Source of the DNA: Vibrio coralliilyticus ATCC BAA-450
Lineage (GTDB): Bacteria > Pseudomonadota > Gammaproteobacteria > Enterobacterales > Vibrionaceae
Assembly (NCBI RefSeq): GCF_000176135.1
Contig: NZ_ACZN01000015.1
Location: 620,001 to 684,000 of the forward strand
Reading direction: 5' to 3'
Length of the DNA: 64,000 nt
In this document: positions 47,981-57,115 of the stretch, piece by piece
How the letters are laid out: the number at the start of each line of letters is the position of its first letter
How positions within the stretch are numbered: the first letter of the stretch is position 1
Translations under genes and position numbers: made by a program
Notes under the pieces: model-generated
Database searches by the model: none
Told to the model about the DNA's origin: nothing
Seen by the model: the letters and a program-made list of their open reading frames with translations, nothing else

Positions 47981-49261
47981 TTAAGCATTCGCTTGTGCAG
48001 GTTGTGCTTCCACTTCTGTTTCTTCTTTGCCGATTTCGCCTTCTGATTTAGCAACGATAGTATTTACAGCTGTGTCGCCTACTACGTTAGAAGATGTACA
48101 GAACATATCGTTGATACGGTCAACTGCTGCGATGATTGCAAGACCTTCAGGTGGTAGACCTAGTTGGTGAAGAAGAACACCTACCATTACAACACCGCCA
48201 CCAGGAACACCACCAGCGCCGATAGACAGAAGCAAGATAGTTAGACCTAGCGTGAACACGTCAGCAGTGTTGATTGGCTGACCAAACGCGTTCGCAACAA
48301 AGATAGTTGCTAGTGCGATGTAGATAGAAACACCAGACATGTTCATTGTTGCACCAAGTGGTACACCGAAACCTGCCACCGATTTAGAAACTTGAAGTTT
48401 CTCAGTCAGAGTGCGCATAGTTACAGGAATAGTCGCGTTAGAGCTCGCTGTAGATAGAGAGAACAGGATCTGTTCACGAGTTGCACGCAGGAACGTCTTT
48501 GGTGAAGTACCTGTCGCGATACCTACTGCCATTGGGTAGAAGATGAAGATCCAGAATACTAGCATTGCAACAACAAGCGCTACGTAACCTGCTACAGACA
48601 TTAGCGTGTTCGCGTCTAGCGTTGCACCTAATTGAATCATTAGAGCGAATACACCGTATGGCGCTAGGCTCATAACCAGACCAACTAGCTTCATCATGAT
48701 TTCGTTAGCCATCTTGAACGTGCGGATCGCAGGGCCACCGCGTGAATCAAGAGCTTGGATAGCAAGACCAGTCAGGATTGCCATAAAGATGATTTGCAGC
48801 ATGTCACCGTTAGCGAATGCCTGAACAGGGTTGCTCGGTACGATGTTAACGACCAGTGAGAAAATGTCAGGTGTTTCAGTCGTCGTCAGCTTAACAGTTT
48901 CTGAAATCGTACCCGCTAGATTCGCGTCAGCACCCGGCTGGAAAATAAGGCCAACAGTCAACGCCGCAGTAATCGCGATGATGGTGTTAAAGATGTAAAG
49001 GGCAAAAGTTTTACCACCAAGACGACCAAACGCAGTGATGTCTTTCAGGTCCACAATACCGCACACGATAGAAACGTATACTAGTGGAACAACAAGAAGT
49101 TTGATCAGGGATACGAACATACCACCAGCGCCTTCTGCGGCACCAAGTAGGTAAGTGTCAAAGATAGCAATTCCGCTAAACAGGTACTGAATCGCAGTAC
49201 CAATCAGTAGGCCAGCGAACAAGCCTACAAATATCTTGCTTGAAAGCGATTTATCCATCAT
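47981..49261 (-). CDS. Dicarboxylate/amino acid:cation symporter (DAACS family)
   Basis: A 426-residue inner-membrane transporter of the GltP/GltT family, which takes up glutamate, aspartate or C4-dicarboxylates with H+ or Na+. Eight helices and two re-entrant loops are expected. The Ser-rich loop is FSLSTASSNATIPVTM near residue 272; the NMSG motif is in GATMNMSGVSIY near 310; the C-terminal DRINDMFCTSSNVVGD is the substrate-site signature. The acidic C-terminal tail is unstructured. It stands alone between the dnaK and grpE genes, which are usually closer together. Confidence 0.93.
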   Translation of the reverse strand: MMDKSLSSKIFVGLFAGLLIGTAIQYLFSGIAIFDTYLLGAAEGAGGMFVSLIKLLVVPLVYVSIVCGIVDLKDITAFGRLGGKTFALYIFNTIIAITAALTVGLIFQPGADANLAGTISETVKLTTTETPDIFSLVVNIVPSNPVQAFANGDMLQIIFMAILTGLAIQALDSRGGPAIRTFKMANEIMMKLVGLVMSLAPYGVFALMIQLGATLDANTLMSVAGYVALVVAMLVFWIFIFYPMAVGIATGTSPKTFLRATREQILFSLSTASSNATIPVTMRTLTEKLQVSKSVAGFGVPLGATMNMSGVSIYIALATIFVANAFGQPINTADVFTLGLTILLLSIGAGGVPGGGVVMVGVLLHQLGLPPEGLAIIAAVDRINDMFCTSSNVVGDTAVNTIVAKSEGEIGKEETEVEAQPAQANA

Positions 49262-49487
49262 TCATCTCCAGAATGTTGTGTTTATATTTTATGATTTTAT
49301 AGTTTATTCCGCCGAGTTTTACGGCAGAGTTCGCACATAATACACACAAAAGTTACAAAATAAAGTGTTTGTTTACGATAATGTTACATATTTCTAATCG
49401 GAAATTAATTTTCGTACAAACTTTAACCCAAGAATAATTCACTATATCAATGTGTTAATTTGGTCGTTCTGAGAGCTCTGACGAGAT

Positions 49488-49520
49488 TAAAAAAAGAGAG
49501 GCTAAAGCCTCTCTTTTTTA
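49488..49520 (-). terminator. grpE terminator
   Basis: AAAAGAGAGGC pairs with GCCTCTCTTTT, with A and T runs on either side. The gap 49262-49487 before it holds the symporter promoter and nothing else recognised. Confidence 0.9.
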
Positions 49521-49545
49521 AGTTTAATCAGTTTGGATTAAGCGA

Positions 49546-50160
49546 TTACTTCGCTACCATCACCATCGCGGGGCGAATGACACGACCATTTAGCTCGTAG
49601 CCTTTCTGCATAACAAACATTACTGTGTTTGACTCATGATCTGGGCTTTCTTGAATAGACATCGCCTGATGCATTTCAGGGTTAAACGCTTCACCTTCTG
49701 GGTTAATTTCCTTCAGGCCAAATTTCGCAACAGCATCAACAAACGTTTTATGTGTCAGCTCTACACCTTCAACAATTGGCTTCACCGCTTCGTTGTCTGT
49801 ATCCGCAGCCTGGATCGCTCGCTCTAGGTTGTCGATAACAGGTAGTAGCTCTTCCGCAAACTTGTTCAATGCGTATTTACGAGCCTTGTCAATTTCCGTC
49901 TCGGTACGACGGCGCATGTTTTCAACTTCCGCCTTAGCACGCAGAACAGAATCTTGCTGCTCTTTAACTTTCGCTTCACTTGAAAGAAGTGCTGCTTCAA
50001 GCTGAGCAATTTTAGACTCTTGTTCGTCTTGTTCGTCTTGTTCAGTTGCTTCGTTCCATTCGATATCAGCGTCAGTACCTACAACTTCTGCTTCAACTTC
50101 TTGCGCAGTGTCTTGCTGCTGTAGCTCTTCTTCTTTGATCTTGTTTTCTTCGTTGCTCAT
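49546..50160 (-). CDS. grpE: Nucleotide exchange factor GrpE
   Basis: Releases ADP from DnaK and so drives the chaperone cycle. The 204-residue form starts [13 protein letters not shown] at 50160; an ATG eight codons further up is less likely. A long acidic, coiled-coil N-terminal helix (to about 110) dimerises; the C-terminal beta domain ends in [16 protein letters not shown], the GrpE signature. A sigma-32 promoter lies upstream, between it and the divergent nadK. Confidence 0.96.
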   Translation of the reverse strand: MSNEENKIKEEELQQQDTAQEVEAEVVGTDADIEWNEATEQDEQDEQESKIAQLEAALLSSEAKVKEQQDSVLRAKAEVENMRRRTETEIDKARKYALNKFAEELLPVIDNLERAIQAADTDNEAVKPIVEGVELTHKTFVDAVAKFGLKEINPEGEAFNPEMHQAMSIQESPDHESNTVMFVMQKGYELNGRVIRPAMVMVAK

Positions 50161-50255
50161 GATATCTCCAGAATTCAATTCCATCTGTATCTAAACCGTC
50201 ACGTTTATCGCGTTTAGATACATAAAAATTCGCATAAATAGCTAACTTGCCATTA

Positions 50256-50283
50256 TTATGGGGATGAAGATTGTCGAATCAAG
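50256..50283 (-). promoter_or_regulatory. Sigma-32 heat-shock promoter of grpE
   Basis: On the minus strand CTTGATT is followed after 13 bases by CCCCATAA, a near-consensus sigma-32 promoter. The spacing equals that of the dnaK promoter. Confidence 0.85.
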
Positions 50284-50304
50284 CCTATTTAGTGCGGAAA
50301 ACCT

Positions 50305-51189
50305 ATGAAAAAGCCTTTTGAAGTGATCGCCATCATTGGTAAACCCCGAGATCAGCAAGCCATTCAGACTCATAGAGAGCTTTATACCTGGCTTCAATCG
50401 GAAGGGTATCAGGTTTTTATTGACGACAGACTGGCTGAAATTCTAGACGACGTACCAAGTGAACATTTTGCGAGCCTGATTCAGTTAGGCAAAGCCGCCG
50501 ATCTCGCCATTGTGGTTGGCGGGGATGGCAATATGCTTGGTGCCGCAAGAGTCCTGTCTCGATTTAATATTTCGGTTATCGGTGTCAACCGAGGCAACCT
50601 TGGCTTTCTCACTGATCTCAATCCAGAAGATTTTCAGTCGGCGCTGAAGAAAGTCCTCGCAGGTGAGTTCATCGAAGAAGAGCGCTTTTTACTGGAAGCG
50701 GAAGTCCATCGCCACGGTCAGATAAAAAGCCACAACGCCGCATTGAATGAAGCGGTGCTACACCCAGGCCAAGTTGCCCATATGATCGAATTTGAGGTGT
50801 ATATAGATGAGAGTTTTGCCTTTTCGCTACGGGCGGATGGGCTGATCGTCTCTACCCCAACAGGCTCAACGGCCTATTCATTGTCTGGTGGCGGCCCGAT
50901 TCTGTCACCGAGCCTTAATGCAATTTCGCTAGTTCCTATGTTCCCCCATACGTTATCAAGCCGCCCGTTGGTTGTTGACAGTAAGCGTCGTATCAAATTG
51001 GTTGTTTCACCGGATAACCGTGGCACCCAAGAAGTGGGTTGTGATGGACAAGTTTCTTTACCTGTCTCACCGGGTGACGAAATCCACATCTACCAGAGCC
51101 CTAATGTTCTTAAGCTCATTCATCCTAAAGACTACAGCTACTACCATGTATTGCGGAACAAACTAGGCTGGTCGAGCAAATTGTTCTAA
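50305..51189 (+). CDS. nadK: NAD kinase
   Basis: Phosphorylates NAD to NADP with ATP. The catalytic GGDGN is at residues 72-76 and the nucleotide-binding region [15 protein letters not shown] near 185. The 294-residue length fits the bacterial family. It diverges from grpE, as in E. coli and other gammaproteobacteria, and lies upstream of recN. Confidence 0.97.
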   Translation: MKKPFEVIAIIGKPRDQQAIQTHRELYTWLQSEGYQVFIDDRLAEILDDVPSEHFASLIQLGKAADLAIVVGGDGNMLGAARVLSRFNISVIGVNRGNLGFLTDLNPEDFQSALKKVLAGEFIEEERFLLEAEVHRHGQIKSHNAALNEAVLHPGQVAHMIEFEVYIDESFAFSLRADGLIVSTPTGSTAYSLSGGGPILSPSLNAISLVPMFPHTLSSRPLVVDSKRRIKLVVSPDNRGTQEVGCDGQVSLPVSPGDEIHIYQSPNVLKLIHPKDYSYYHVLRNKLGWSSKLF

Positions 51190-51202
51190 TTGAGAAAAGT
51201 TT

Positions 51203-51234
51203 TAAGGGTTGACGAAAAGCGTCAGCCCTTTTTG
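51203..51234 (+). terminator. nadK terminator
   Basis: AAGGGTTGACG pairs with CGTCAGCCCTT (one G-T pair) around AAAAG and is followed by T residues. The stem is close to those behind gltA and bamE, but no heptamer array precedes it. Confidence 0.9.
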
Positions 51235-51330
51235 TTTAAAGCCTTCGTAACGCAACGACTCCCACTCAACAATCACACCAGCAAAGCACACTCCTGATCC
51301 CGCTCACAAAAATTTTCATCACCACCTTTA

Positions 51331-51368
51331 CTGTATAAAGAAACAGTATATACTGTTTTCTTATACAG
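51331..51368. promoter_or_regulatory. Two LexA (SOS) boxes before recN
   Basis: Two 16-base sites of the form CTG-N10-CAG lie at 51331-51346 (CTGTATAAAGAAACAG) and 51353-51368 (CTGTTTTCTTATACAG). Their centres are 22 bases apart, about two DNA turns, and the second ends 28 bases before the recN start codon. Confidence 0.92.
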
Positions 51369-51396
51369 TATTGTTCATTTAAACAGGTACAACAAA

Positions 51397-53061
51397 ATGC
51401 TGGCTCATCTAAGTGTTAATAATTTCGCTATTGTTAAATCTCTACAGCTGGAGCTATCTCACGGCATGACCACCATCACCGGAGAAACTGGTGCGGGTAA
51501 ATCTATTGCAATTGACGCTTTAGGTCTTTGCTTAGGAGGTCGGGCGGAAGCCGGCATGGTACGTCAGGGGGAAGAGAAAACCGAAGTCAGTGCGGCCTTT
51601 TCCCTTGAGAACAACATTCACGCAACGCGTTGGCTAGAAGATAACGATCTGCTGGAAGGTGGTGACTGTATCTTGCGTCGCATCATCAATAAAGAAGGCC
51701 GTTCAAGAGCCTTTATTAATGGCAGCCCGGTACCACTTTCACAACTAAAAACTCTTGGGCAATTACTGATCAATATCCATGGTCAGCATGCGCACCATCA
51801 ACTAATGAAAAGTGACTACCAGATGGCTATGCTGGACCAATATGCAGGCCATACAAACCTTTTAAAAGGTACTCGTAACGCCTACCAAAATTGGCGCCAG
51901 GCCGATAACAACCTTAAGCAGTTAAAAGAAAATAGTGCAGCTAACCTTGCACAAAAACAACTGCTTGAATACCAAATCAAAGAGCTTAACGAGCTCTCTC
52001 TTGGCGAGGATGAATATGAAGAACTCGAACAGGAACACAAAAGATTGTCTAACAGCGGAGAACTCGCCGCCACCTGCCAACAAGCCATCGAGCTTATTTA
52101 CGAAGGTGAAGAAGTTAATGCGCTTGGTATTCTCCAATCAGCCAGTAGCTCCCTGATCCAGCTTGCTGAATTGGATGAAGCGCTTGCAGAACTGCCAAAC
52201 ATGCTCTCAGAAGCCATCATACAGATCGAAGAAGCCAACAGTGAATTGCGTGGCTATCTCGATAACATAGATGTTGATCCTGCTCGTATGGCCTTTGTTG
52301 AAGAACGATTCTCAAAAGTCATGTCGATGGCACGTAAACATCATGTACTTCCAGATGAGCTGTATCAGCATCACCAAGATTTGTTGTCACAAATTGAGGC
52401 TTTAGATTGCTCCGATGAAAAGCTGGAAGAACTTGAACAAGCAGTCGAAGCCAAATATCAGGCTTTCCTGACCTCAGCGGAGAAGCTTCACAAATCTCGC
52501 TGTCGCTACGCTAAAGAGCTCAACAAGCTAATCACAGCCAGCATGCACGAGCTCAGCATGGAAAAAGCGCAATTCTGTATTGAAGTGGATAAGCAGTGTA
52601 CTCACCCTTCTCCACTCGGAATGGATAATGTCTGTTTTGTGGTCTCAACCAACCCAGGTCAGCCGATGCAGCCTATCGCAAAAGTAGCGTCTGGTGGTGA
52701 GCTGTCTCGAATCTCTCTAGCGATTCAAGTCATTACAGCACAGAAAGTCGATACCCCAAGTTTGATCTTCGATGAAGTCGACGTGGGCATCAGTGGGCCA
52801 ACTGCCGCTGTCGTCGGGAAAATGCTGCGTAAGCTTGGTGAATCGACTCAAGTTCTGTGTGTCACTCACCTGCCTCAGGTTGCGGGGTGCGGCCATCAAC
52901 AGCTCTTTGTTGCTAAGCAAACCAAAGCCGGAAAAACAGAAACTCAGATGCATTCATTAGACAACGAACAGCGTGTATCCGAGTTGGCCAGATTACTTGG
53001 CGGCAGTGAAATTACCGAGTCAACCTTGGCGAATGCAAAAGAGTTACTAATTGCGGCTTGA
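51397..53061 (+). CDS. recN: DNA repair protein RecN
   Basis: An SMC-like ATPase used in repair of double-strand breaks. Walker A is GETGAGKS at 29-36. The middle (about 155-370) is coiled coil. The C-terminal part has the signature [13 protein letters not shown] and Walker [13 protein letters not shown]. The 554-residue length is normal. Two LexA boxes upstream mark strong SOS induction. Confidence 0.97.
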   Translation: MLAHLSVNNFAIVKSLQLELSHGMTTITGETGAGKSIAIDALGLCLGGRAEAGMVRQGEEKTEVSAAFSLENNIHATRWLEDNDLLEGGDCILRRIINKEGRSRAFINGSPVPLSQLKTLGQLLINIHGQHAHHQLMKSDYQMAMLDQYAGHTNLLKGTRNAYQNWRQADNNLKQLKENSAANLAQKQLLEYQIKELNELSLGEDEYEELEQEHKRLSNSGELAATCQQAIELIYEGEEVNALGILQSASSSLIQLAELDEALAELPNMLSEAIIQIEEANSELRGYLDNIDVDPARMAFVEERFSKVMSMARKHHVLPDELYQHHQDLLSQIEALDCSDEKLEELEQAVEAKYQAFLTSAEKLHKSRCRYAKELNKLITASMHELSMEKAQFCIEVDKQCTHPSPLGMDNVCFVVSTNPGQPMQPIAKVASGGELSRISLAIQVITAQKVDTPSLIFDEVDVGISGPTAAVVGKMLRKLGESTQVLCVTHLPQVAGCGHQQLFVAKQTKAGKTETQMHSLDNEQRVSELARLLGGSEITESTLANAKELLIAA

Positions 53062-53250
53062 TAGACTCTACGGCTGATTCTCAACTTAGAGCCAAAGTTC
53101 CGACTTAGGGAAATTTTGGTACGAGTTTGCAACTAAATTCAAAAATCGTGGTCTGAAACAGTTCAAAACAAGATGAGCTTTTTACATTAGCGCTCAGCTT
53201 GTTTATTATCAGCCCAATTTGAGAAATATCCGTTACAAGAATTTATCCGT

Positions 53251-53610
53251 ATGCAATTGAAAAAGTGGCTAATCGCTGTACCACTCTCTATGACACTGTT
53301 GACTGGCTGCTCTCTGGTAGAAAAGCTGGTATACCGAATTGACATCAACCAAGGTAACTACGTTGAGCAACAAGCCGTTGATCAACTGAAGTTTGGTATG
53401 ACCAAAGAGCAGGTACGCTTCGTGATGGGCTCACCAATGCTAATTGAAAACGGTTACCCAGATACTTGGTACTACATTTACCACCATACCGAAGGGCACA
53501 AAGATTCGGTGCAGAAGGACTTGATTGTCAATTTCAACGATAAAGGCCAATTGGTCGATGTGACTGGTGACTTCCCACCTAGCTCTGATTTCTTTGAAGG
53601 AATCAATTAA
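53251..53610 (+). CDS. bamE: Outer membrane assembly lipoprotein BamE (SmpA)
   Basis: A small subunit of the BAM complex that inserts beta-barrel proteins in the outer membrane. The signal peptide ends in the lipobox LLTGC with Cys20. The SmpA/OmlA domain is clear ([20 protein letters not shown], then DTWYYIY). The length of 119 residues is normal. It follows recN, as in E. coli. A 15-copy heptamer array starts two bases after its stop codon. Confidence 0.96.
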   Translation: MQLKKWLIAVPLSMTLLTGCSLVEKLVYRIDINQGNYVEQQAVDQLKFGMTKEQVRFVMGSPMLIENGYPDTWYYIYHHTEGHKDSVQKDLIVNFNDKGQLVDVTGDFPPSSDFFEGIN

Positions 53611-53611
53611 G

Positions 53612-53720
53612 GAAGCGAGAAGCGAGAAGCGAGAAGCGAGAAGCGAGAAGCGAGAAGCGAGAAGCGAGAAGCGAGAAGCGAGAAGCGAGAAGCGAGAAGC
53701 GAGAAGCGAGAAGCGAGAAG
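53612..53720 (+). repeat. Tandem heptamer array, 15 x GAAGCGA
   Basis: Fifteen perfect copies of GAAGCGA run from 53612 to 53716, followed by a partial GAAG. The array begins two bases after the bamE stop codon and ends just before the terminator. Its unit differs by one base from that behind gltA. The perfect copies point to recent expansion. Confidence 0.97.
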
Positions 53721-53724
53721 TTTT

Positions 53725-53755
53725 TAAGGGTTGGCGCATAGCGTCAACCCTTTTA
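53725..53755 (+). terminator. bamE terminator
   Basis: AAGGGTTGGCGC pairs with GCGTCAACCCTT around a short loop, followed by T residues. Nearly the same stem follows the array behind gltA. It also faces the converging ratBA genes. Confidence 0.9.
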
Positions 53756-53813
53756 TTTTGGCATAAAGCAATTCAACCAGAAGAAAGGTGGTTATCTTAC
53801 AAGCTAAATACGC

Positions 53814-54167
53814 TCAATCTTCCTTCCTAAGTGGATTCTTTTTACCGCCAGTGACTGGATCTGCTGCCCCTGATTCTTTGGCTTGTTCAGCGCGTTTACG
53901 GCGAATTTCCTTCGGGTCTGCAAGCAGTGGGCGATAAATTTCAATACGGTCTTTATCACGAATCGTAGCATTGAGCTTCACGTTGCGGCTGAAGACTCCC
54001 ACTTTGTTCTTGGTCAGATCAATTTCTGGGTATTGCTCTAAAACACCAGATTCTTTAATGATCTCCTCAACCGTCATCGACTTATTGACCACTAAGGTAT
54101 ATACCCGTTGCTCTAATGGGAGAGCGTAAACCACTTCAACGTGGATCATATCAGACTCAATACTCAT
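53814..54167 (-). CDS. RnfH family protein (RatB)
   Basis: A 117-residue protein of the RnfH/UPF0125 family with a ubiquitin-like beta-grasp fold ([20 protein letters not shown]). The start at 54167 ([12 protein letters not shown]) is inside the end of the ratA gene, an 11-base overlap; the frame is open further up but lacks the family pattern. The basic tail ([11 protein letters not shown]) is likely flexible. It is the usual partner of ratA; its role is not established. Confidence 0.88.
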   Translation of the reverse strand: MSIESDMIHVEVVYALPLEQRVYTLVVNKSMTVEEIIKESGVLEQYPEIDLTKNKVGVFSRNVKLNATIRDKDRIEIYRPLLADPKEIRRKRAEQAKESGAADPVTGGKKNPLRKED

Positions 54168-54600
54168 AGCACGGATAAACCTGTTTAGCGCGTTGAGTAA
54201 ACGCATTCACCATATTGCTGGTAAGCTCGTTAAAAATCTTACCAAAAGCCATTTCGATCATTTTGCTGGAAAATTCAAACTCTAACTTAAGCTCAACTTT
54301 GCAGGCTTTATCGTCTAAGGCAGTAAAAAACCACCCCCCTTTCAATGTCTTAAAAGGGCCGTCAACCAAATTCATTAAGATCGCTTCACCACTGACGAGC
54401 TCATTTGAAGTGGTAAACGTTTTACTGATCCCCGCTTTCGAAACGTCAACGGAAGCAACCATGGCAGAACCACTGGATTCAATCACTCGGGAGCCTGAAC
54501 AACCGGGTAAAAATTCAGGATAACTGGCTACATCATTTACCAGCTTAAACATCTGTTCAGCACTGAACGATACCAGCGCAGAACGGCTGACTTGCTTCAT
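54157..54600 (-). CDS. ratA: RatA family START-domain protein (ubiquinone-binding/toxin-like)
   Basis: A 147-residue START/polyketide-cyclase-fold protein. The opening [34 protein letters not shown] is typical. E. coli RatA was described as blocking 70S assembly, while homologues such as Coq10 bind ubiquinone; which applies here is unclear. It forms a pair with the RnfH-like gene and diverges from smpB, the conserved arrangement. Confidence 0.9.
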   Translation of the reverse strand: MKQVSRSALVSFSAEQMFKLVNDVASYPEFLPGCSGSRVIESSGSAMVASVDVSKAGISKTFTTSNELVSGEAILMNLVDGPFKTLKGGWFFTALDDKACKVELKLEFEFSSKMIEMAFGKIFNELTSNMVNAFTQRAKQVYPCYEY

Positions 54601-54718
54601 ATAGACTCCTCATAGCGCACACCTAAACAGCAGGCATGTACCAATTTTACTTTTATTTGCACTCAGCGCAAATAAAGGGATTTCCTAACTAAGTTCCTGA
54701 CCGTATAATGCAGCCATT

Positions 54719-55204
54719 ATGGCAAAGAAAAAATCGAAACAAAAAGCGGGTAGCAATACCATCGCTGTCAATAAGAAAGCTCGCCACGAATATTTCATTG
54801 ATGATGAAATCGAAGCTGGCATGGAGCTTCAAGGCTGGGAAGTTAAAGCACTTCGTGAAGGCAAAGCAAACATCGCAGAAAGTTACGTATTTATGCGAGA
54901 TGGTGAAGCCTTTGTGAGTGGTATGACTATTACTCCTCTTAACCAAGCATCGACACACGTTGTGGCGAACCCTACACGTGTTCGTAAACTACTGATGAGC
55001 CGTCGTGAGCTTGATAACCTTTTTGGTCGAATTAACCGTGAAGGTATGACGCTTGCTGCACTCTCGCTCTACTGGTCTCGCTCTTGGGTGAAGATGAAAA
55101 TCGGTGTAGCAAAAGGTAAGAAGCTGCACGATAAACGTACTGATCTGAAAGAAAAAGATTGGGCGAGAGAAAAAGCGCGCGTAATGAAGAGTTCGCTGCG
55201 CTAA
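54719..55204 (+). CDS. smpB: SsrA-binding protein SmpB
   Basis: Binds tmRNA and takes it to stalled ribosomes for trans-translation. The 161-residue protein has the OB-fold core ([39 protein letters not shown]) and the basic C-terminal tail that reads the empty mRNA channel ([27 protein letters not shown] sequence). It lies directly upstream of ssrA. Confidence 0.97.
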   Translation: MAKKKSKQKAGSNTIAVNKKARHEYFIDDEIEAGMELQGWEVKALREGKANIAESYVFMRDGEAFVSGMTITPLNQASTHVVANPTRVRKLLMSRRELDNLFGRINREGMTLAALSLYWSRSWVKMKIGVAKGKKLHDKRTDLKEKDWAREKARVMKSSLR

Positions 55205-55229
55205 TATTGAGCACTTAAACGCACAAGTC

Positions 55230-55257
55230 TAGACAGGTTACGCTTTTCTGGTACTAT
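55230..55257 (+). promoter_or_regulatory. ssrA promoter
   Basis: TAGACA at 55230-55235 and TACTAT at 55252-55257 are 16 bases apart, a good sigma-70 promoter placed 14 bases before the mature tmRNA end. Confidence 0.6.
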
Positions 55258-55271
55258 GCGAAGAACACTTT

Positions 55272-55638
55272 GGGGCTGATTTAGGATTCGACAGGAATTT
55301 TGCAGTCTGAGGTGCATGCCGTGGGGCGGTTGGCCACGTAAAAAGCCGCAAAAAAATAGTCGCAAACGACGAAAACTACGCACTAGCAGCTTAATAACCT
55401 GCTCAGAGCTCTCTCGCCCTAGCTTCCGCACGTAAGACGGGGACCAACGAGAGATCAAACCCAAACGCGCTAGCCCGGATTCTCCCGCCTGAGAGATGAA
55501 CGGCGAAATTTAATTCAGGATAGTCATTTACTGGCGTGTCGGTTCGCAGGTACTTGGTGAATTTAAAGATCGACTAAGCATGTAGTACCAATGATGAATG
55601 GTTTTTGGACGCGGGTTCAACTCCCGCCAGCTCCACCA
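55272..55638 (+). ncRNA. ssrA: Transfer-messenger RNA
   Basis: A 367-base tmRNA that rescues stalled ribosomes. The 5' end GGGGCTGATTTAGGATTCGAC and the 3' end with T arm GGTTCAACTCCCGCC and encoded CCA form the tRNA-like part. The tag frame starts at 55362 and encodes ANDENYALAA followed by two stop codons (55392-55397). The 3' end doubles as the integration site of the island that begins here. Confidence 0.98.
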
Positions 55639-55640
55639 AT
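55612..55640 (+). other. Island attachment site in the ssrA 3' end (attL or attR)
   Basis: The 3' end of ssrA is a classical site for P4-type tyrosine integrases, and such an integrase starts 165 bases downstream. The reading of this as one island end is inference, because the second copy of the sequence is not in the window. Confidence 0.6.
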
Positions 55641-55649
55641 TCAACATCT

Positions 55650-55676
55650 AAAGACGTCCTAGGGCGTCTTTTTTTG
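55650..55676 (+). terminator. ssrA terminator
   Basis: AAAGACGTCC pairs with GGGCGTCTTT around a short loop and is followed by a T run, 11 bases behind the tmRNA end. Confidence 0.88.
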
Positions 55677-55803
55677 TGCCCGCAACAACGAAAAATCAAC
55701 AACTTAGCGTTCATTAAGGTTTTTTAGTGTCCTACTACATCTTTGCATTTTAGGTACACGGCAAGGTACACTGATTCTAGCAAGGCAATTCGGTGTACCC
55801 ATA

Positions 55804-57051
55804 ATGGCAAAAACAACTGTTAAACTGACTCCTACGAAAATCAAATCATCTAAACCCAAAGATAAGGAATACAACCTATTTGATGGCGATGGTCTACGTC
55901 TACGCATTAAGCCCAATGGTTCAAAACACTGGATATTAAACTACTACAGACCATCAAATCGTAAGCGGGCCAACCTCAGCTTAGGTAAGTATCCAGACCT
56001 CTCTCTGGCTAACGCCCGTAAGATGACTCTCGAGGCCAAAGAGCTACTAGCACAAGGCATTGACCCTCAAGAAGAGAGAAAACGCCACCAGCTAGAGCAG
56101 AAGGCAAACCATGAGCACACGTTTATCAATGTGACGACTAAATGGTTTGAGATTAAAAAGGATGATGTCACACCTGATTATGCCGTGGATATCTGGCGTT
56201 CTCTTGAACTGCATATATTCCCCCAGCTATCTGATGTCCCGGTAAGAGACATTACTGCACCGCAGGTAATTGAGCTTCTCAAACCAATTGAAGCGAAGGG
56301 TAGCCTAGAAACTGTAAAACGCCTTGCACAGCGCCTCAATGAAGTAATGAACTATGCGACTAACTGTGGTTTGGTTCAGGCTAATCCGCTTACCGGTATC
56401 AAGGCTGCTTTCAAGAAGCCCAAAAAGGAAAACATGGCAGCACTAACACCGGCCGAGTTACCTGAACTAATGGGAGCAATTGCTAATGCTAGCATAAAGC
56501 GTACAACCCGCTGTTTAATCGAATGGCAGCTTCACACCATGACTAGACCAAGTGAAGCCTCTGGAGCTCGCTGGGAAGAAATTGATTGGGATGAAAAGGT
56601 ATGGACAATCCCTCCTGAACGAATGAAAAAGCGCAGAGAGCATCGTATTCCGCTCACAGAGCAGATGCTTGAGTTACTTGAGGTGATAAAACCAATCAGT
56701 GGACACAGAGAGTTTATCTTCCCTTCTGACCGAGATCCTAAAAAGCCATGTAATAGCCAAACAGCGAATATGGCTCTCAAGCGTATGGGTTTCGCTGGTA
56801 GACTCGTTAGCCATGGTCTGCGCTCTCTTGCAAGTACTACACTCAATGAGCAAGGTTTTGAACCTGATTTGATTGAAGCTGCCTTGGCTCATGCTGATGA
56901 CAACCAAGTTCGTAGCGCATATAACCGAACAGACTACCTAGAACGTCGCCGCCCAATGATGTGCTGGTGGAGTGGGCATATAGAAGAAGCCGCCAAAGGC
57001 AGCCTCTCTGTGACAGGAATGAAGCAACTCAAAGTAATTAATGTTGACTAA
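55804..57051 (+). CDS. Tyrosine integrase, P4 type
   Basis: Site-specific recombinase of the island, 415 residues. An N-terminal DUF4102-type arm-binding domain covers about 1-95 (YNLFDGDGLRLRIKPNGSK). A core-binding domain covers about 100-200 and a catalytic domain about 210-385. Catalytic residues are Arg248 (TRPSEA), His337 and Arg340 (SHGLR), His363 (LAHAD) and probably Tyr373 (AYNRT). All are present, so it may be active. It lies next to its target ssrA and converges with the defence operon. Confidence 0.95.
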   Translation: MAKTTVKLTPTKIKSSKPKDKEYNLFDGDGLRLRIKPNGSKHWILNYYRPSNRKRANLSLGKYPDLSLANARKMTLEAKELLAQGIDPQEERKRHQLEQKANHEHTFINVTTKWFEIKKDDVTPDYAVDIWRSLELHIFPQLSDVPVRDITAPQVIELLKPIEAKGSLETVKRLAQRLNEVMNYATNCGLVQANPLTGIKAAFKKPKKENMAALTPAELPELMGAIANASIKRTTRCLIEWQLHTMTRPSEASGARWEEIDWDEKVWTIPPERMKKRREHRIPLTEQMLELLEVIKPISGHREFIFPSDRDPKKPCNSQTANMALKRMGFAGRLVSHGLRSLASTTLNEQGFEPDLIEAALAHADDNQVRSAYNRTDYLERRRPMMCWWSGHIEEAAKGSLSVTGMKQLKVINVD

Positions 57052-57115
57052 GTAGAGAATTTAATCCGAAATCAAGTACTTACTTTATTGTCTAAAGGTG
57101 CTATTTGACACAACA

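Noticed and set aside
53612..53720. Possible CRISPR array
   Set aside because: The unit is seven bases long with no spacers, and no cas gene is present.
53440..53739. Minus-strand reading frame with repeated LLASRFS
   Set aside because: It is only the translation of the heptamer array; seven-base units read in all frames give such repeats. It lies across the bamE gene and has no ribosome site.
55201..55464. Minus-strand reading frame across ssrA
   Set aside because: It lies inside a certain tmRNA gene on the other strand.
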